Shown here piece after piece: positions 40,671 to 49,513 of a stretch of DNA of 64,000 bases; position 1 is the stretch's first letter; each line of letters opens with the position of its first letter. The notes beneath the pieces were generated by a model. The model searched no databases, was not told where the DNA came from, and was given only the letters and a program-made list of their open reading frames with translations. The translations under genes and the position numbers were made by a program. This DNA comes from Kushneria pakistanensis (GTDB lineage Bacteria > Pseudomonadota > Gammaproteobacteria > Pseudomonadales > Halomonadaceae), in NCBI RefSeq assembly GCF_014652795.1, contig NZ_BMZM01000004.1:1-64000 (forward strand), given 5' to 3'.

Positions 40671-41339
40671 ATGATGCATGACGCACTTCACAATATTGAC
40701 CTGATTACTTATGACCTTGACGGCACCCTGCTTGATTCGGCGCCGGATCTGGCGCTGGCCATCGATGACATGCTCAGAGCCATGGCGCTTGCGCCGGCCG
40801 GCATTGATCGGGTGCGCGAGTGGGTCGGCAATGGTTCAAGGCGTCTGGTCGAACGTGCTCTGGTGCACGCCGGCGCGCGAGGGCCTGACAGTGCACAGCT
40901 CGATGAGGCGCTGGCGCTTTTCATGCAGTTCTATGCAAGGCATCTGGTGTCAAATACCCGCTGCTACCCGGGCGTCATGGCATGTCTTGAGGCCCAGCGC
41001 GAGCGGGGCATCGCTCAGGCACTGGTCACCAACAAGCCTTCGCGCTTCATTGCGCCGCTTCTTGAAGCCACGGGGCTTGAGGGCTTTTTCTCCCATACGC
41101 TGGGCGGGGATGCCCTAGCGCAGAAAAAGCCTGATCCGGCGCCTCTTTTGCATATCGCCCGGGCGCTGGATATCGCGCCCGAACGGGCCATGATGATCGG
41201 CGATTCACGCAGTGATGTGCAGGCGGCCAGAGCGGCCGGATTTCGTTGCCTGGCCGTCACCTATGGCTACAACCATGGTGAGCCCATTGCGGCGCTGAAC
41301 CCCGACCATCTTCTTGATTCACTTGAAGAACTCGTTTAG
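40671..41339 (+). CDS. gph: Phosphoglycolate phosphatase Gph
   Basis: HAD-superfamily phosphatase of 222 residues that removes 2-phosphoglycolate. The four HAD motifs are visible: YDLDGTLLDSAPDLA (nucleophile Asp), LVTNKPSRF, KKPDPAPLL and MIGDSRSDVQAARAAG. The cap domain covers residues about 20-85. The start has two consecutive ATGs (40671, 40674) with a weak ribosome binding site. A weak hairpin with T5 follows at 41347-41376, then the trp leader. Confidence 0.92.
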   Translation: MMHDALHNIDLITYDLDGTLLDSAPDLALAIDDMLRAMALAPAGIDRVREWVGNGSRRLVERALVHAGARGPDSAQLDEALALFMQFYARHLVSNTRCYPGVMACLEAQRERGIAQALVTNKPSRFIAPLLEATGLEGFFSHTLGGDALAQKKPDPAPLLHIARALDIAPERAMMIGDSRSDVQAARAAGFRCLAVTYGYNHGEPIAALNPDHLLDSLEELV

Positions 41340-41346
41340 GGTTGAA

Positions 41347-41376
41347 GCGCGCCACGGCGCGCTGCTCGCCCTTTTT
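41347..41376 (+). terminator. Weak terminator after gph
   Basis: GCGCGCC / GGCGCGC with only two bases between the arms (so the innermost pairs cannot form), followed ten bases later by five T's. Partial termination at most. Confidence 0.35.
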
Positions 41377-41411
41377 CTCCCTTCGTGTGAAGGAATTTTC
41401 AGCTTGCGAGA

Positions 41412-41417
41412 TACAAT
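41412..41417 (+). promoter_or_regulatory. -10-like TACAAT of the trpE leader
   Basis: TACAAT differs from the consensus by one base. No good -35 stands 16-18 bases upstream. If used, transcription would begin near 41424, leaving the ATG at 41449 as the leader start. Confidence 0.4.
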
Positions 41418-41448
41418 CATGTCACTGAGTGCAAAGGCCTGCGGACTG

Positions 41449-41478
41449 ATGAGAAACGTCAAGCGCTGGCGCTGGTGA
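41449..41478 (+). CDS. trpL: trp leader peptide with tandem-type Trp codons
   Basis: A nine-codon frame encodes MRNVKRWRW and then TGA; two of its last three codons are TGG. The same frame extends up to an ATG at 41419 (19 residues). AAGG lies 11 bases before 41449. The position 52 bases ahead of trpE and the Trp-rich end are typical of attenuator leaders. A pairing of GAGAAACGT (41451-41459) with ACGTTTCTC (41502-41510) encloses the Trp codons, and GCTGGT/ACCAGC (41471-41485) gives an inner hairpin. No clear U-run terminator was found. Confidence 0.65.
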   Translation: MRNVKRWRW

Positions 41479-41530
41479 TACCAGCCCCCTGCAATGAATT
41501 AACGTTTCTCCCTCTACAGGAATCTGCGAC

Positions 41531-43021
41531 ATGATGACATCCGAGCGCTTCGCCGAACTCGCCGCCGAAGGCTATAACCGTATCCCGGTCACCCGTGAAG
41601 TACTGGCTGACCTTGAAACCCCGCTGTCGACCTATCTCAAGCTTGCCGATGCGCCCTGGAGCTTTTTGCTCGAGTCGGTCACCGGTGGCGAGAAGTGGGG
41701 ACGCTACTCGATTATCGGCCTGCCCTGTCGCGAGCGGATCGAGGTCAGCGGTTTCACCGTGCGCCACTATGTGGACGACTATCTTCAGGGCGCCACCGAA
41801 GTCGATGACCCGCTTGAATGGATCGAACAGTTTCGAAAGCGCTTTCGAGCCCCGGAGAATTCCGGTGCCATGCGCTTTGATGGCGGGCTGGTCGGCTATT
41901 TTGGCTATGACACCATTCGTCTGATCGAACCGCGTCTGCGCGGCGTGGAAAAGCCCGACCCGATCGACGTTCCCGATATTCTGCTGATGGTGGCCGACGA
42001 GCTGGTGGTCTTTGACAACCTTTCCGGACGCCTCACGCTGCTGGTCCATGCCAATCCCGGTGAGGCGCGTGCACTTGAGCAGGCGCAGGAGCGGCTGGCA
42101 ACGCTTGAGCACCAGCTTCGTCACGCTCCGATCACCAACGCAAGTCCCGGCACCGGACGCGACGCCGTTGCCGAGGAAGACTTTTTTGCCAGTTTCTCCG
42201 AGCAGGGCTACAAGGACGCCGTGGCACGCATCCGCGAGTACGTCGCGGCCGGCGATCTGATGCAGTGTGTGCCTTCCCAGCGCATGACGATCGCCTACCA
42301 GGCGCCGCCGCTGGATCTGTATCGCGCGCTGCGAAGTCTCAACCCTTCCCCCTACATGTTCTTTTTCAATCTCGACGATCATCACGTCGTGGGGGCTTCG
42401 CCCGAGATTCTGGCACGCCTGGATCATGACGAGATCACGCTGCGCCCGATTGCCGGCACCCGCCATCGCGGCGCTACCGAGGAGGAGGATCAGGCGCTCG
42501 AGCAGGAACTGCTGTCCGATCCCAAGGAAATTGCCGAACACGTCATGCTGATCGATCTGGGCCGTAACGACGTGGGGCGTATCAGCGAGCCCGGCACGGT
42601 CGAACTGACCGATAAGATGACCATCGAGCGCTACTCGCATGTCATGCATATCGTCTCCAACGTGACCGGGCGTATCCGCCCGTCGATGGGGCCAATGGAT
42701 GTGCTGCGTGCCACTTTTCCGGCCGGCACACTGTCCGGCGCGCCCAAGGTGCGGGCACTTGAAGTCATCGATGAGCTCGAGCCGGTCAAGCGTGGCATCT
42801 ATTCCGGCGCCGTGGGCTATCTCTCCTGGCAGGACAACATGGACATGGCCATCGCCATCCGCACGGCCGTGATCAAGAATGGAGAGCTTCACGTCCAGGC
42901 CGGTGGCGGGATTGTTGCCGACTCCGATCCGGACAATGAATGGCAGGAGACGCTCAACAAGCGTCGTGCCATGTTCCGCGCCGTTGCCATGGCAGAACGC
43001 GGGCTGGACAACCTCGAATAG
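41531..43021 (+). CDS. trpE: Anthranilate synthase component I TrpE
   Basis: Chorismate-utilising subunit that makes anthranilate with ammonia supplied by TrpG. At 496 residues it is a full TrpE. The feedback-inhibition motif [15 protein letters not shown] is present near residue 45, and the chorismate site shows [44 protein letters not shown] and YSGAVGY. Two ATGs (41531, 41534) follow AGGA. It is separated from trpG by 102 bases with hairpins, so expression may be uncoupled from trpGDC. Confidence 0.96.
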   Translation: MMTSERFAELAAEGYNRIPVTREVLADLETPLSTYLKLADAPWSFLLESVTGGEKWGRYSIIGLPCRERIEVSGFTVRHYVDDYLQGATEVDDPLEWIEQFRKRFRAPENSGAMRFDGGLVGYFGYDTIRLIEPRLRGVEKPDPIDVPDILLMVADELVVFDNLSGRLTLLVHANPGEARALEQAQERLATLEHQLRHAPITNASPGTGRDAVAEEDFFASFSEQGYKDAVARIREYVAAGDLMQCVPSQRMTIAYQAPPLDLYRALRSLNPSPYMFFFNLDDHHVVGASPEILARLDHDEITLRPIAGTRHRGATEEEDQALEQELLSDPKEIAEHVMLIDLGRNDVGRISEPGTVELTDKMTIERYSHVMHIVSNVTGRIRPSMGPMDVLRATFPAGTLSGAPKVRALEVIDELEPVKRGIYSGAVGYLSWQDNMDMAIAIRTAVIKNGELHVQAGGGIVADSDPDNEWQETLNKRRAMFRAVAMAERGLDNLE

Positions 43022-43081
43022 CGCCGGATTCCGCTTCGGAATCAACAGGTCAACACCGAATAAGGGCCGGATCATTTTTGT

Positions 43082-43095
43082 GTCGATGTATCGAC
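43082..43095. repeat. Inverted repeat before trpG
   Basis: GTCGAT-GT-ATCGAC is nested between CCGGA and TCCGG in the trpE-trpG gap, together forming a possible stem-loop or operator. No regulator can be named, and no Trp-codon leader was found in this gap. Confidence 0.35.
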
Positions 43096-43123
43096 AGTCC
43101 GGTCATCGTGAGGATGGAAAGCC

Positions 43124-43744
43124 ATGAAAGTATTGATGATTGATAACTACGACAGCTTCACCTTCAACATCGTGCAGTATCTGGGCGAGCTGGGGGCCGT
43201 GGTTGAGACGGTTCGCAACGACACGCTGACCATTGAAGAGATCGAGCAGCGTGACTTCACCCATCTGATGATTTCACCGGGGCCCTGCAGCCCCAGTGAA
43301 GCCGGCATTTCGCTGGCGCTGATTCGCCATTTTGCCGGCCGGGTGCCGATCTTTGGTATCTGTCTGGGCTTTCAGGCCATCGGCCAGGCCTATGGCGGCA
43401 AGGTGGTCCGGGCGCCCATGGTCATGCACGGCAAGACGTCCATGGTCGACCACGACGGTCGGGGAGCGTTTGAAGGGCTTGAAAATCCGCTGGAGGTCAC
43501 GCGGTATCATTCGCTGATTCTTGAGCGTGACACGCTGCCTGATTGTTTTGAGATTACGTCCACAACCGTGAGTGATGACGTGACGCCCGGTATCGTCATG
43601 GGCATTCGCCACCGGGAGCTGGACATGGAAGGCGTGCTCTTTCACCCGGAGTCGATTCTGTCGCGTCAGGGTCATGAACTGCTGGCCAACTTCCTCAAGC
43701 GCCAGCCGCTGGACGCCCCGCAGGGGGCAGCCGTCGAGGCCTGA
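43124..43744 (+). CDS. trpG: Anthranilate synthase component II TrpG
   Basis: Glutamine amidotransferase subunit of 206 residues. Class I triad: Cys in [15 protein letters not shown], His and Glu in FHPESIL near residue 175. It starts [24 protein letters not shown] as in other TrpG/PabA proteins; it could also serve PabB. GAGG and GGAAAG precede the ATG. It is a single-domain protein, not fused to trpD as in E. coli. Confidence 0.94.
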   Translation: MKVLMIDNYDSFTFNIVQYLGELGAVVETVRNDTLTIEEIEQRDFTHLMISPGPCSPSEAGISLALIRHFAGRVPIFGICLGFQAIGQAYGGKVVRAPMVMHGKTSMVDHDGRGAFEGLENPLEVTRYHSLILERDTLPDCFEITSTTVSDDVTPGIVMGIRHRELDMEGVLFHPESILSRQGHELLANFLKRQPLDAPQGAAVEA

Positions 43745-43821
43745 GCATTGAACGTGTTGTCCCCCTGAGGGGATAAACCCTTGCAGGTGGCGCCCGCTGC
43801 CTGTGGCATGGAGAGAGACTC

Positions 43822-44850
43822 ATGGAGCTCAAGGAAGCCATTTCGCGCGTTACACGCCGTGAGGATCTCAGTCTGGACGAGATGCGAACGGTCATGTCGA
43901 CCATCATGTGCGGTGAGGCAGATCCGGTGCAGATGGGCGGCTTTCTGGTCGGCCTTGCCATGAAGGGGGAGGCCGTCGATGAAATTACGGCCGCCGTCAT
44001 GGTCATGCGCGAGCTGATGCATCCGGTGCACGTCGATGCCGATCATGTGGTTGATATCGTGGGTACCGGGGGCGACGGCGCGGGGCTTTTCAATGTCTCG
44101 ACCGCGGCAAGCTTTGCCGCCGCGGCCTGCGGTGCGCGCGTGGCCAAGCACGGCGGGCGAGGTGTCTCCAGCAGTTCCGGCAGCGCCGATCTGCTGTCGC
44201 TGGCCGGCGTATCGCTGGCGCTGTCCTCCGAGCAGATTGCCCGCTGCATCGAGGAGATCGGGGTCGGTTTCATGTTTGCCCCCAATCATCATACGGCCAT
44301 GCGCCACGCCGTGGCCGTACGCAAGGCACTCGGCGTACGCACCATGTTCAACATCCTCGGGCCCCTGACCAACCCGACCGGCGCCACACGCCAGGTCATC
44401 GGGGTCTACAGTCCTGACCTGCTGGTCCCCATGGCCACGGTACTCAGGCGTCTGGGCAGCCAGCACGTGCTGGTCGTGCATGCCGAGGATGGTCTTGATG
44501 AGTTCTCCATTGCCTCACCCACTCAAGTGGCCGAGCTGCATCATGGCGAGATCCACGAGTATGTGGTGACGCCCGAGGATGCAGGGCTTGAGCGCCAGCC
44601 GCTGGACGCGATTCGTGCCGACAGCAGTGAGGCCAGTCTGGTACTGGTCAAGGCAGCATTGCGCGGTGAAGGCGCGGCTGCTGACATGGTGGCCTACAAC
44701 GCTGGCGCGGCCCTTTATGTGGCCGATGTGGCGAGCTCCATCAAGGAAGGTGTGCAGACCGTACGTGACGCGCTCAACAAGGGCCACGGTCTTGCAAAAC
44801 TGGACGCACTGGCAGAGTTTTCTGCGCAACTGGCTCAGGCCGACGACTGA
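43822..44850 (+). CDS. trpD: Anthranilate phosphoribosyltransferase TrpD
   Basis: Transfers phosphoribose from PRPP to anthranilate. The 342-residue product has the family signature block GTGGDGAGLFNVSTAASFAAAA, then AKHGGRGVSSSSGSADLL, FAPNHHTAMRHAVAVRKALGVRTMFNILGPLTNP, and the late segment EDGLDEFSI. GGAGAG lies before the ATG. It is 77 bases after trpG and is followed by a hairpin before trpC. Confidence 0.96.
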   Translation: MELKEAISRVTRREDLSLDEMRTVMSTIMCGEADPVQMGGFLVGLAMKGEAVDEITAAVMVMRELMHPVHVDADHVVDIVGTGGDGAGLFNVSTAASFAAAACGARVAKHGGRGVSSSSGSADLLSLAGVSLALSSEQIARCIEEIGVGFMFAPNHHTAMRHAVAVRKALGVRTMFNILGPLTNPTGATRQVIGVYSPDLLVPMATVLRRLGSQHVLVVHAEDGLDEFSIASPTQVAELHHGEIHEYVVTPEDAGLERQPLDAIRADSSEASLVLVKAALRGEGAAADMVAYNAGAALYVADVASSIKEGVQTVRDALNKGHGLAKLDALAEFSAQLAQADD

Positions 44851-44863
44851 ATCATCATAATAA

Positions 44864-44901
44864 CGACCGGGCATGAGACAACATCGTGCCCGGTCGATTT
44901 T
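44864..44901 (+). terminator. Intercistronic hairpin with short U-run between trpD and trpC
   Basis: Ten-base perfect stem CGACCGGGCA / TGCCCGGTCG with a 13-base loop, followed by ATTTTC. It ends just before the trpC ribosome binding site. It could give partial termination or processing and lower trpC expression. Confidence 0.55.
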
Positions 44902-44914
44902 CAGGGAACATCGC

Positions 44915-45715
44915 ATGAGTACGCTGCCTACCATTCTGACGCAAATCATTGCCCGCAAGCATGAAGAGATCGCCGAACGCTCGGCCAGTATCAGCGAAAA
45001 CACGTTGCGCGCTCGCGCCGAGCAGGCGCCGCCCACCCGCGGGTTTGCCGCTGCACTCAATCAGCGCCTGACCAATGGTGACCCGGCTGTCATCGCCGAG
45101 ATCAAGAAGGCCTCGCCTTCAAAGGGCATCATCCGCGCCGACTTTGATCCGGTCGCCATCGCCCAGCGCTATGAAGCCGGCGGCGCGGCGTGTCTGTCCG
45201 TGCTGACGGATGCCGACTATTTCCAGGGCAGCGAGCGCTTTCTGATCGCCGCCCGCGGTGCCTGCCAGCTGCCGGTGCTGCGCAAGGATTTTATTGTCGC
45301 CCCCTACCAGGTCTATGAGGCGCGCAGCATGGGCGCGGATGCGATCCTGCTGATCGTGGCCGCACTCGATGATCGCCAGATGAAGACACTCAACACGCTC
45401 GCCATCGAGCTTGGCATGGATGTACTGGTGGAGGTGCACAACCAGGAAGAGCTTGAGCGTGCCCTGAAGCTGGATCTGGCGCTGGTGGGCATCAACAACC
45501 GGGATCTGCATACCTTCGAGACCCGGCTGGATACCACATTCGAGCTGCTGGAAAAGGTGCCGGAAGGGGTGCGCGTGGTCACCGAGTCAGGGATCGCCAC
45601 CCGCGAGGATGTGGCGCGCATGCGTCGGGGTAATGTCAACGCCTTTCTGGTCGGTGAGCGCTTCATGCGCGAACCGGATCCGGGTGATGCCCTGCGCCAG
45701 CTCTTTTTCACCTGA
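44915..45715 (+). CDS. trpC: Indole-3-glycerol phosphate synthase TrpC
   Basis: TIM-barrel enzyme closing the indole ring; 266 residues and not fused to TrpF. Motifs: [97 protein letters not shown]. Start at ATG 44915, with AGGGA eight bases upstream, matches the usual N-terminus; an ATG at 44873 would add 14 residues and lie in the hairpin loop. It is last of the trp group and is followed by a terminator. Confidence 0.96.
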   Translation: MSTLPTILTQIIARKHEEIAERSASISENTLRARAEQAPPTRGFAAALNQRLTNGDPAVIAEIKKASPSKGIIRADFDPVAIAQRYEAGGAACLSVLTDADYFQGSERFLIAARGACQLPVLRKDFIVAPYQVYEARSMGADAILLIVAALDDRQMKTLNTLAIELGMDVLVEVHNQEELERALKLDLALVGINNRDLHTFETRLDTTFELLEKVPEGVRVVTESGIATREDVARMRRGNVNAFLVGERFMREPDPGDALRQLFFT

Positions 45716-45738
45716 GCCAGACCCCTCGACCAGGGGTA

Positions 45739-45786
45739 CTGAATACTGCCAGCCACGCGCTGGCAGTATTCATTCAGGGCCTTTTT
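45739..45786 (+). terminator. Terminator after trpC
   Basis: A perfect 13-bp stem GAATACTGCCAGC / GCTGGCAGTATTC with a 5-base loop, then a short gap and five T's. A smaller hairpin CCCCT-AGGGG precedes it. Likely also shields the opposing ugpQ end. Confidence 0.75.
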
Positions 45787-45807
45787 CAGATACTGGCTTT
45801 CAGACCT

Positions 45808-46572
45808 TCAGCGCGGCTTGCGGCGTCTATCGCCGCGTGCCTGGCGCTGATAGCGCGGATCAAAAAGCCCCGGGTCGTCGGTAAACACACCGTTGACGCC
45901 ATGATCCCACCAGGAGGCAAAGCGCTCGGGGTCGTTGACCGTGTAGCAAAGCATGGCAAGCCCCGCGCGCTGGATCTCGATAAGACGCTCCTGATCAAGC
46001 TGCGTCCAGTCGGCATGGATGCTGACCGGGCGAAGCCGCTCGGCATCGCTGGCCCAGCGCCGCGGGACGGCTTCATATAAAAGCCCCAGCGCCAGTTCTT
46101 CATCCTGCGCCCGAGCGCTTTCAAGGGCGGTCATGTCAAAGCTGGATACCAGAAGCCGATCAAGCGGCAGTACCTGACGGGCGCGGTGGACCGCGATGTT
46201 GGCAAGCTCGACCGGGTCATGACCGGGATTGAGCTTGAGCTCCAGATTCAGACCCAGCTCCAGCGCACTGACCAGCGATAGCGCTTCATCAAGCAGCGCC
46301 ATGCGCTCACCACGAAACTCGGAAGAGAACCAGCTGCCGACATCCAGCGGGCGGATCTGATCGCGCGTCATGTCGACAAGTGCCCCTTTGCCATCGCTGC
46401 AGCGATCGACGCTTTCGTCGTGCCAGATGACCGGGGTGCCATCGCCCAGACACTGGACGTCAAGTTCGATCCACTCACAGCCGGCATCGGCGGCGGCCTG
46501 AATGGCGGCCAGGGTATTTTCAGGGGCGTGTTTTGAGAGGCCACGGTGGGCAATATAGCGTGGTAGTTGCAT
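45808..46572 (-). CDS. ugpQ: Glycerophosphodiester phosphodiesterase UgpQ
   Basis: Cytosolic GDPD-family enzyme cleaving glycerophosphodiesters to glycerol-3-phosphate and an alcohol. The 254-residue product has the catalytic motifs IAHRGLSKHAPENTLAAI, WIELDVQCLGDGTPVIWHDESVDR and LNLELKLNPG. It has no signal peptide, so it acts on substrate brought in by the Ugp transporter. It begins four bases after ugpC, the last gene of the operon, as in E. coli. Confidence 0.94.
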   Translation of the reverse strand: MQLPRYIAHRGLSKHAPENTLAAIQAAADAGCEWIELDVQCLGDGTPVIWHDESVDRCSDGKGALVDMTRDQIRPLDVGSWFSSEFRGERMALLDEALSLVSALELGLNLELKLNPGHDPVELANIAVHRARQVLPLDRLLVSSFDMTALESARAQDEELALGLLYEAVPRRWASDAERLRPVSIHADWTQLDQERLIEIQRAGLAMLCYTVNDPERFASWWDHGVNGVFTDDPGLFDPRYQRQARGDRRRKPR

Positions 46573-46575
46573 GCA

Positions 46576-47670
46576 TCAGGACTCCATGGGACAGGTAGTG
46601 TCGGCAAGTCTGGGCCGGGTGGCCAGTCGTTGTCCATGACGATCAAACAGATGAAACGGTCCCTGAAGGTTCAGGCCGGTCAGCTGGCCTGCCGTAGGCA
46701 GCTCGGTACCGGCGTGTCGCACCACCAGTCGCGTCTCGTGTCCGTTTGGACGCACATGGACCAGACTCTCCGAGCCCAGCGGTTCTACCAGTTCGATCCG
46801 GGCATCCATGTGTCCGCTACCTGAAGACGTGAGCATGATGTGCTCGGGTCTGATACCCACACTCAGTTCGCCCTTGAGTGGCTCCGTGGTCTCTGCCGGC
46901 ACTTTGGTCAGCCAGCCGGGCAGCGCATTGATGGCAAGGGTCAGAAAGTTCATGGCCGGTGAGCCGATGAAGCCCGCAACAAAGCGGGTGGCAGGCTTTC
47001 GAAACAGTGCCATGGGCGTACCGATCTGTTCGATGCGTCCGGCATTCATGACCACCAGCCGGTCGGCCATGGTCATGGCTTCGGTCTGATCATGGGTCAC
47101 ATACAGCGAGGTGATGTTCAAGCGCTGCTGCAGGGCGCGAATTTCCTGGCGCATCTGCACGCGCAGGCTGGCATCCAGGTTGGAAAGTGGCTCATCAAAC
47201 AAAAAGACGCGCGGCTCTCGAATCACGGCTCGGCCCATCGCCACGCGCTGGCGTTGTCCGCCCGAGAGCTGGCGGGGTTTGCGATCCAGCAGCGACGCAA
47301 TGCCCAGAAGCCTTGATGTCTCGTCAACGCGCCGCGCGATCTCATCCTTCGGCGTGCCGCGGTTTTTAAGACTGTAGGCCAGGTTGTCGAACACGCTCAT
47401 GTGGGGGTAGAGCGCATAGTTTTGAAATACCATGGCAATATCACGCTCGGCCGGCTCCTGGCCGTTGACGCAGTCACCGTCGATGAAAAGCTCACCGCTG
47501 CTGATTGATTCAAGCCCTGCCACCATGCGCAAAAGTGTCGACTTGCCGCAGCCTGACGGGCCCACGACCACGATCATCTCGCCATCATTGATACTCAGCT
47601 CAATGTCATGAAGCACATTGGCGCCACCTGCGTAGCGCTTTTGCAAACGCCTGAGTTCCAGTCTTGCCAT
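46576..47670 (-). CDS. ugpC: sn-glycerol-3-phosphate ABC transporter ATP-binding protein UgpC
   Basis: MalK-type ATPase of 364 residues driving uptake of glycerol-3-phosphate and its diesters. Walker A GPSGCGKSTLL, signature LSGGQRQRVAMGRAV, Walker B FLFDEPLSNLD and a C-terminal OB/TOBE region (VGIRPEHIML). It starts one base after the ugpE stop and ends three bases before ugpQ. Confidence 0.94.
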   Translation of the reverse strand: MARLELRRLQKRYAGGANVLHDIELSINDGEMIVVVGPSGCGKSTLLRMVAGLESISSGELFIDGDCVNGQEPAERDIAMVFQNYALYPHMSVFDNLAYSLKNRGTPKDEIARRVDETSRLLGIASLLDRKPRQLSGGQRQRVAMGRAVIREPRVFLFDEPLSNLDASLRVQMRQEIRALQQRLNITSLYVTHDQTEAMTMADRLVVMNAGRIEQIGTPMALFRKPATRFVAGFIGSPAMNFLTLAINALPGWLTKVPAETTEPLKGELSVGIRPEHIMLTSSGSGHMDARIELVEPLGSESLVHVRPNGHETRLVVRHAGTELPTAGQLTGLNLQGPFHLFDRHGQRLATRPRLADTTCPMES

Positions 47671-47671
47671 G

Positions 47672-48517
47672 TTATTTCTCCGTATCCACCAGGCCCTTGA
47701 TGAACCAGCGTTGCATGATCACGATCACCACGACCGGCGGCAGCAGTGACAGCACCGTCATGGCCGTGGCCAGATGCCAGGGGGGCGTGCCGTCCTGGGA
47801 AATCGTCAGTCGCTTGAGGCTCATGACCAGCGTGGCGTTATCGGCACTGCTCATGGCTACCAGCGGCCACAGGTACTGGTTCCAGCCGTAGATGAACATG
47901 ATGACAAACAGTGCCGCGATATTGGTTTTGGACAGCGGCAGTAAAATGTCGATAAAAAAGCGCCATGGCCCGGCGCCATCCACTCGTGCGGCTTCCATGA
48001 GCTCAGGTGGCAGCGTCATGAAAAACTGACGAAAGAGAAAGGTCGCCGTGGCGCTGGCGATCAGCGGCAGTACCAGCCCCGGGTAGCTGTTGAGCAGGCC
48101 GAGATCGGCGACCACGCCGTAGGTCGGCACGATACGCACCTCGATGGGCAGCATCAGGGTGATGAAGATCAGCCAGAAGCAGCAGCGACGAAACGGAAAG
48201 CGGAAAAAGACCAGCGCGTAGGCGGCAAGGATCGCAATGGTCAGCTTGCCGATGGCAATGCCAAGCGCCATTAACAGCGAGTTGAGCATCAACTGCCAGG
48301 CCGGCACGCCGATGCCGCGCACCGGCTCGCTTAACAGCGTGAGGTAATGATCCAGACCACTGGCACCGAACCAGAGCGGCAGCGTTCCGGAAAAAAGCGC
48401 GCCAGGCGTCTGGGTAGAGGCTAGCACAGCCAGAATGACGGGCAGCATGAACACCAGCGCCCCGATGATCAGGATGGTATGAGCCAGTACATCAAGGCCC
48501 GGGCGGTGATAGCGCAT
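47672..48517 (-). CDS. ugpE: Glycerol-3-phosphate ABC transporter permease UgpE
   Basis: The 281-residue inner-membrane permease, with six helices and the EAA-type loop ELMEAARVDGAGPWRFFIDILLPLS that contacts UgpC. It pairs with UgpA. The extracytoplasmic segment after helix 1 is long, as in this family. Upstream, 41 bases separate it from ugpA. Confidence 0.93.
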   Translation of the reverse strand: MRYHRPGLDVLAHTILIIGALVFMLPVILAVLASTQTPGALFSGTLPLWFGASGLDHYLTLLSEPVRGIGVPAWQLMLNSLLMALGIAIGKLTIAILAAYALVFFRFPFRRCCFWLIFITLMLPIEVRIVPTYGVVADLGLLNSYPGLVLPLIASATATFLFRQFFMTLPPELMEAARVDGAGPWRFFIDILLPLSKTNIAALFVIMFIYGWNQYLWPLVAMSSADNATLVMSLKRLTISQDGTPPWHLATAMTVLSLLPPVVVIVIMQRWFIKGLVDTEK

Positions 48518-48558
48518 GGCAAGGCTTCCTGACGGGTATCAATGCGGTGGAAAGGGAA

Positions 48559-49437
48559 TCAGTGGTACTGCACGCGGCGTTCGACATAGCGAAACTGCAC
48601 CAGAGTCAAAAGGCCGACCATCAGCATCAACAGTACCGACTGGGCTGCCGAGCCGCCCAGATCCAGCCCCACGATGCCGTCCTGATAAAGCTTGTAGACC
48701 AGCGTGCGGGTGGCGCCGCCCGGCCCACCGCTGGTGGTAGTGTCGATGGTGCCGAAGGTTTCGAAAAAGGCGTAGATCGTGTTCATGACCAGCAAAAAGA
48801 AGCTGGTAGGCGAGAGCAGTGGAAAGGTAATGGTCCAGAAGCGCCGCCAGGGGCCGGCGCCATCAATGGTGGCGGCCTCCAGCAGACTGGCCGGGATGCC
48901 CTGCAGGCCGGCCAGAAAGAACACGAAGTTGTAGCTCATCTGTTGCCAGATGGCGGCAATGATCACCAGCGCCATGGCCTGGTGGCCGTTGAGCCTGTAA
49001 TCCCAGTGAACGCCCAGTGCTTCCAGTGCCCGGCTTAATACGCCCAGGGTCGGATCGAGCATGAACATCCACAGCACCCCGGCGGCGGCCGGTGCCACGG
49101 CGTAGGGCCAGATCAGCAGTGTGCGGTAGGCGCGGCTGGCCCGCAGGACGCGATCGGCCATGGTGGCCAGCAACAGCGCGATGGCCATCGCGCCCAGCGC
49201 CACGCTGACGCTGAAGATCGCTGTATTGAAAAGGGCCTCGTGGTAGCTCTGAGAGCTGAGTACTCGCGTAAAGTTGGCAAGACCGGCGAAGGTTTCTCCC
49301 AGCCCGAAGGCATCCTGCACATAAAAGGACTGTCGCAGGGCCGTGATGGCCGGCCAGAAAAAGAACACCAGTACGATGATGAGCTGAGGCGCCATGAGCA
49401 CCCATGGCGTGACGCGATGACGTTGAAACGTGGACAT
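48559..49437 (-). CDS. ugpA: Glycerol-3-phosphate ABC transporter permease UgpA
   Basis: The 292-residue permease partner of UgpE. It has N-terminal [22 protein letters not shown], six helices, and the EAA loop [26 protein letters not shown]. Family segment [21 protein letters not shown] lies near the end. It is separated from ugpB by 76 bases holding a hairpin that could lower its expression relative to the binding protein. Confidence 0.93.
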   Translation of the reverse strand: MSTFQRHRVTPWVLMAPQLIIVLVFFFWPAITALRQSFYVQDAFGLGETFAGLANFTRVLSSQSYHEALFNTAIFSVSVALGAMAIALLLATMADRVLRASRAYRTLLIWPYAVAPAAAGVLWMFMLDPTLGVLSRALEALGVHWDYRLNGHQAMALVIIAAIWQQMSYNFVFFLAGLQGIPASLLEAATIDGAGPWRRFWTITFPLLSPTSFFLLVMNTIYAFFETFGTIDTTTSGGPGGATRTLVYKLYQDGIVGLDLGGSAAQSVLLMLMVGLLTLVQFRYVERRVQYH

Positions 49438-49479
49438 GGGGTGACAGGGTTATCCGAAGGGCACAGGAAAGAGAAAGGC

Positions 49480-49508
49480 CTGCCCCGACGACGCTGTCGC
49501 CGGGGCAG
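49480..49508 (-). terminator. Hairpin between ugpB and ugpA
   Basis: Stem CTGCCCCG / CGGGGCAG, five bases past the ugpB stop, followed on the minus strand by a pyrimidine-rich stretch GGCCTTTCTCTTTCC. The T-run is interrupted, so termination is probably partial, which would leave more ugpB mRNA than permease mRNA. Confidence 0.6.
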
Positions 49509-49513
49509 AGAGG

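Noticed and set aside
41459-43075. 538-codon open frame on the minus strand opposite trpE
   Set aside because: It lies wholly across trpE and its flanks; the translation is low in recognisable motifs and rich in His/Gly/Asp typical of an antisense reading of a GC-rich gene, while trpE has complete family motifs.
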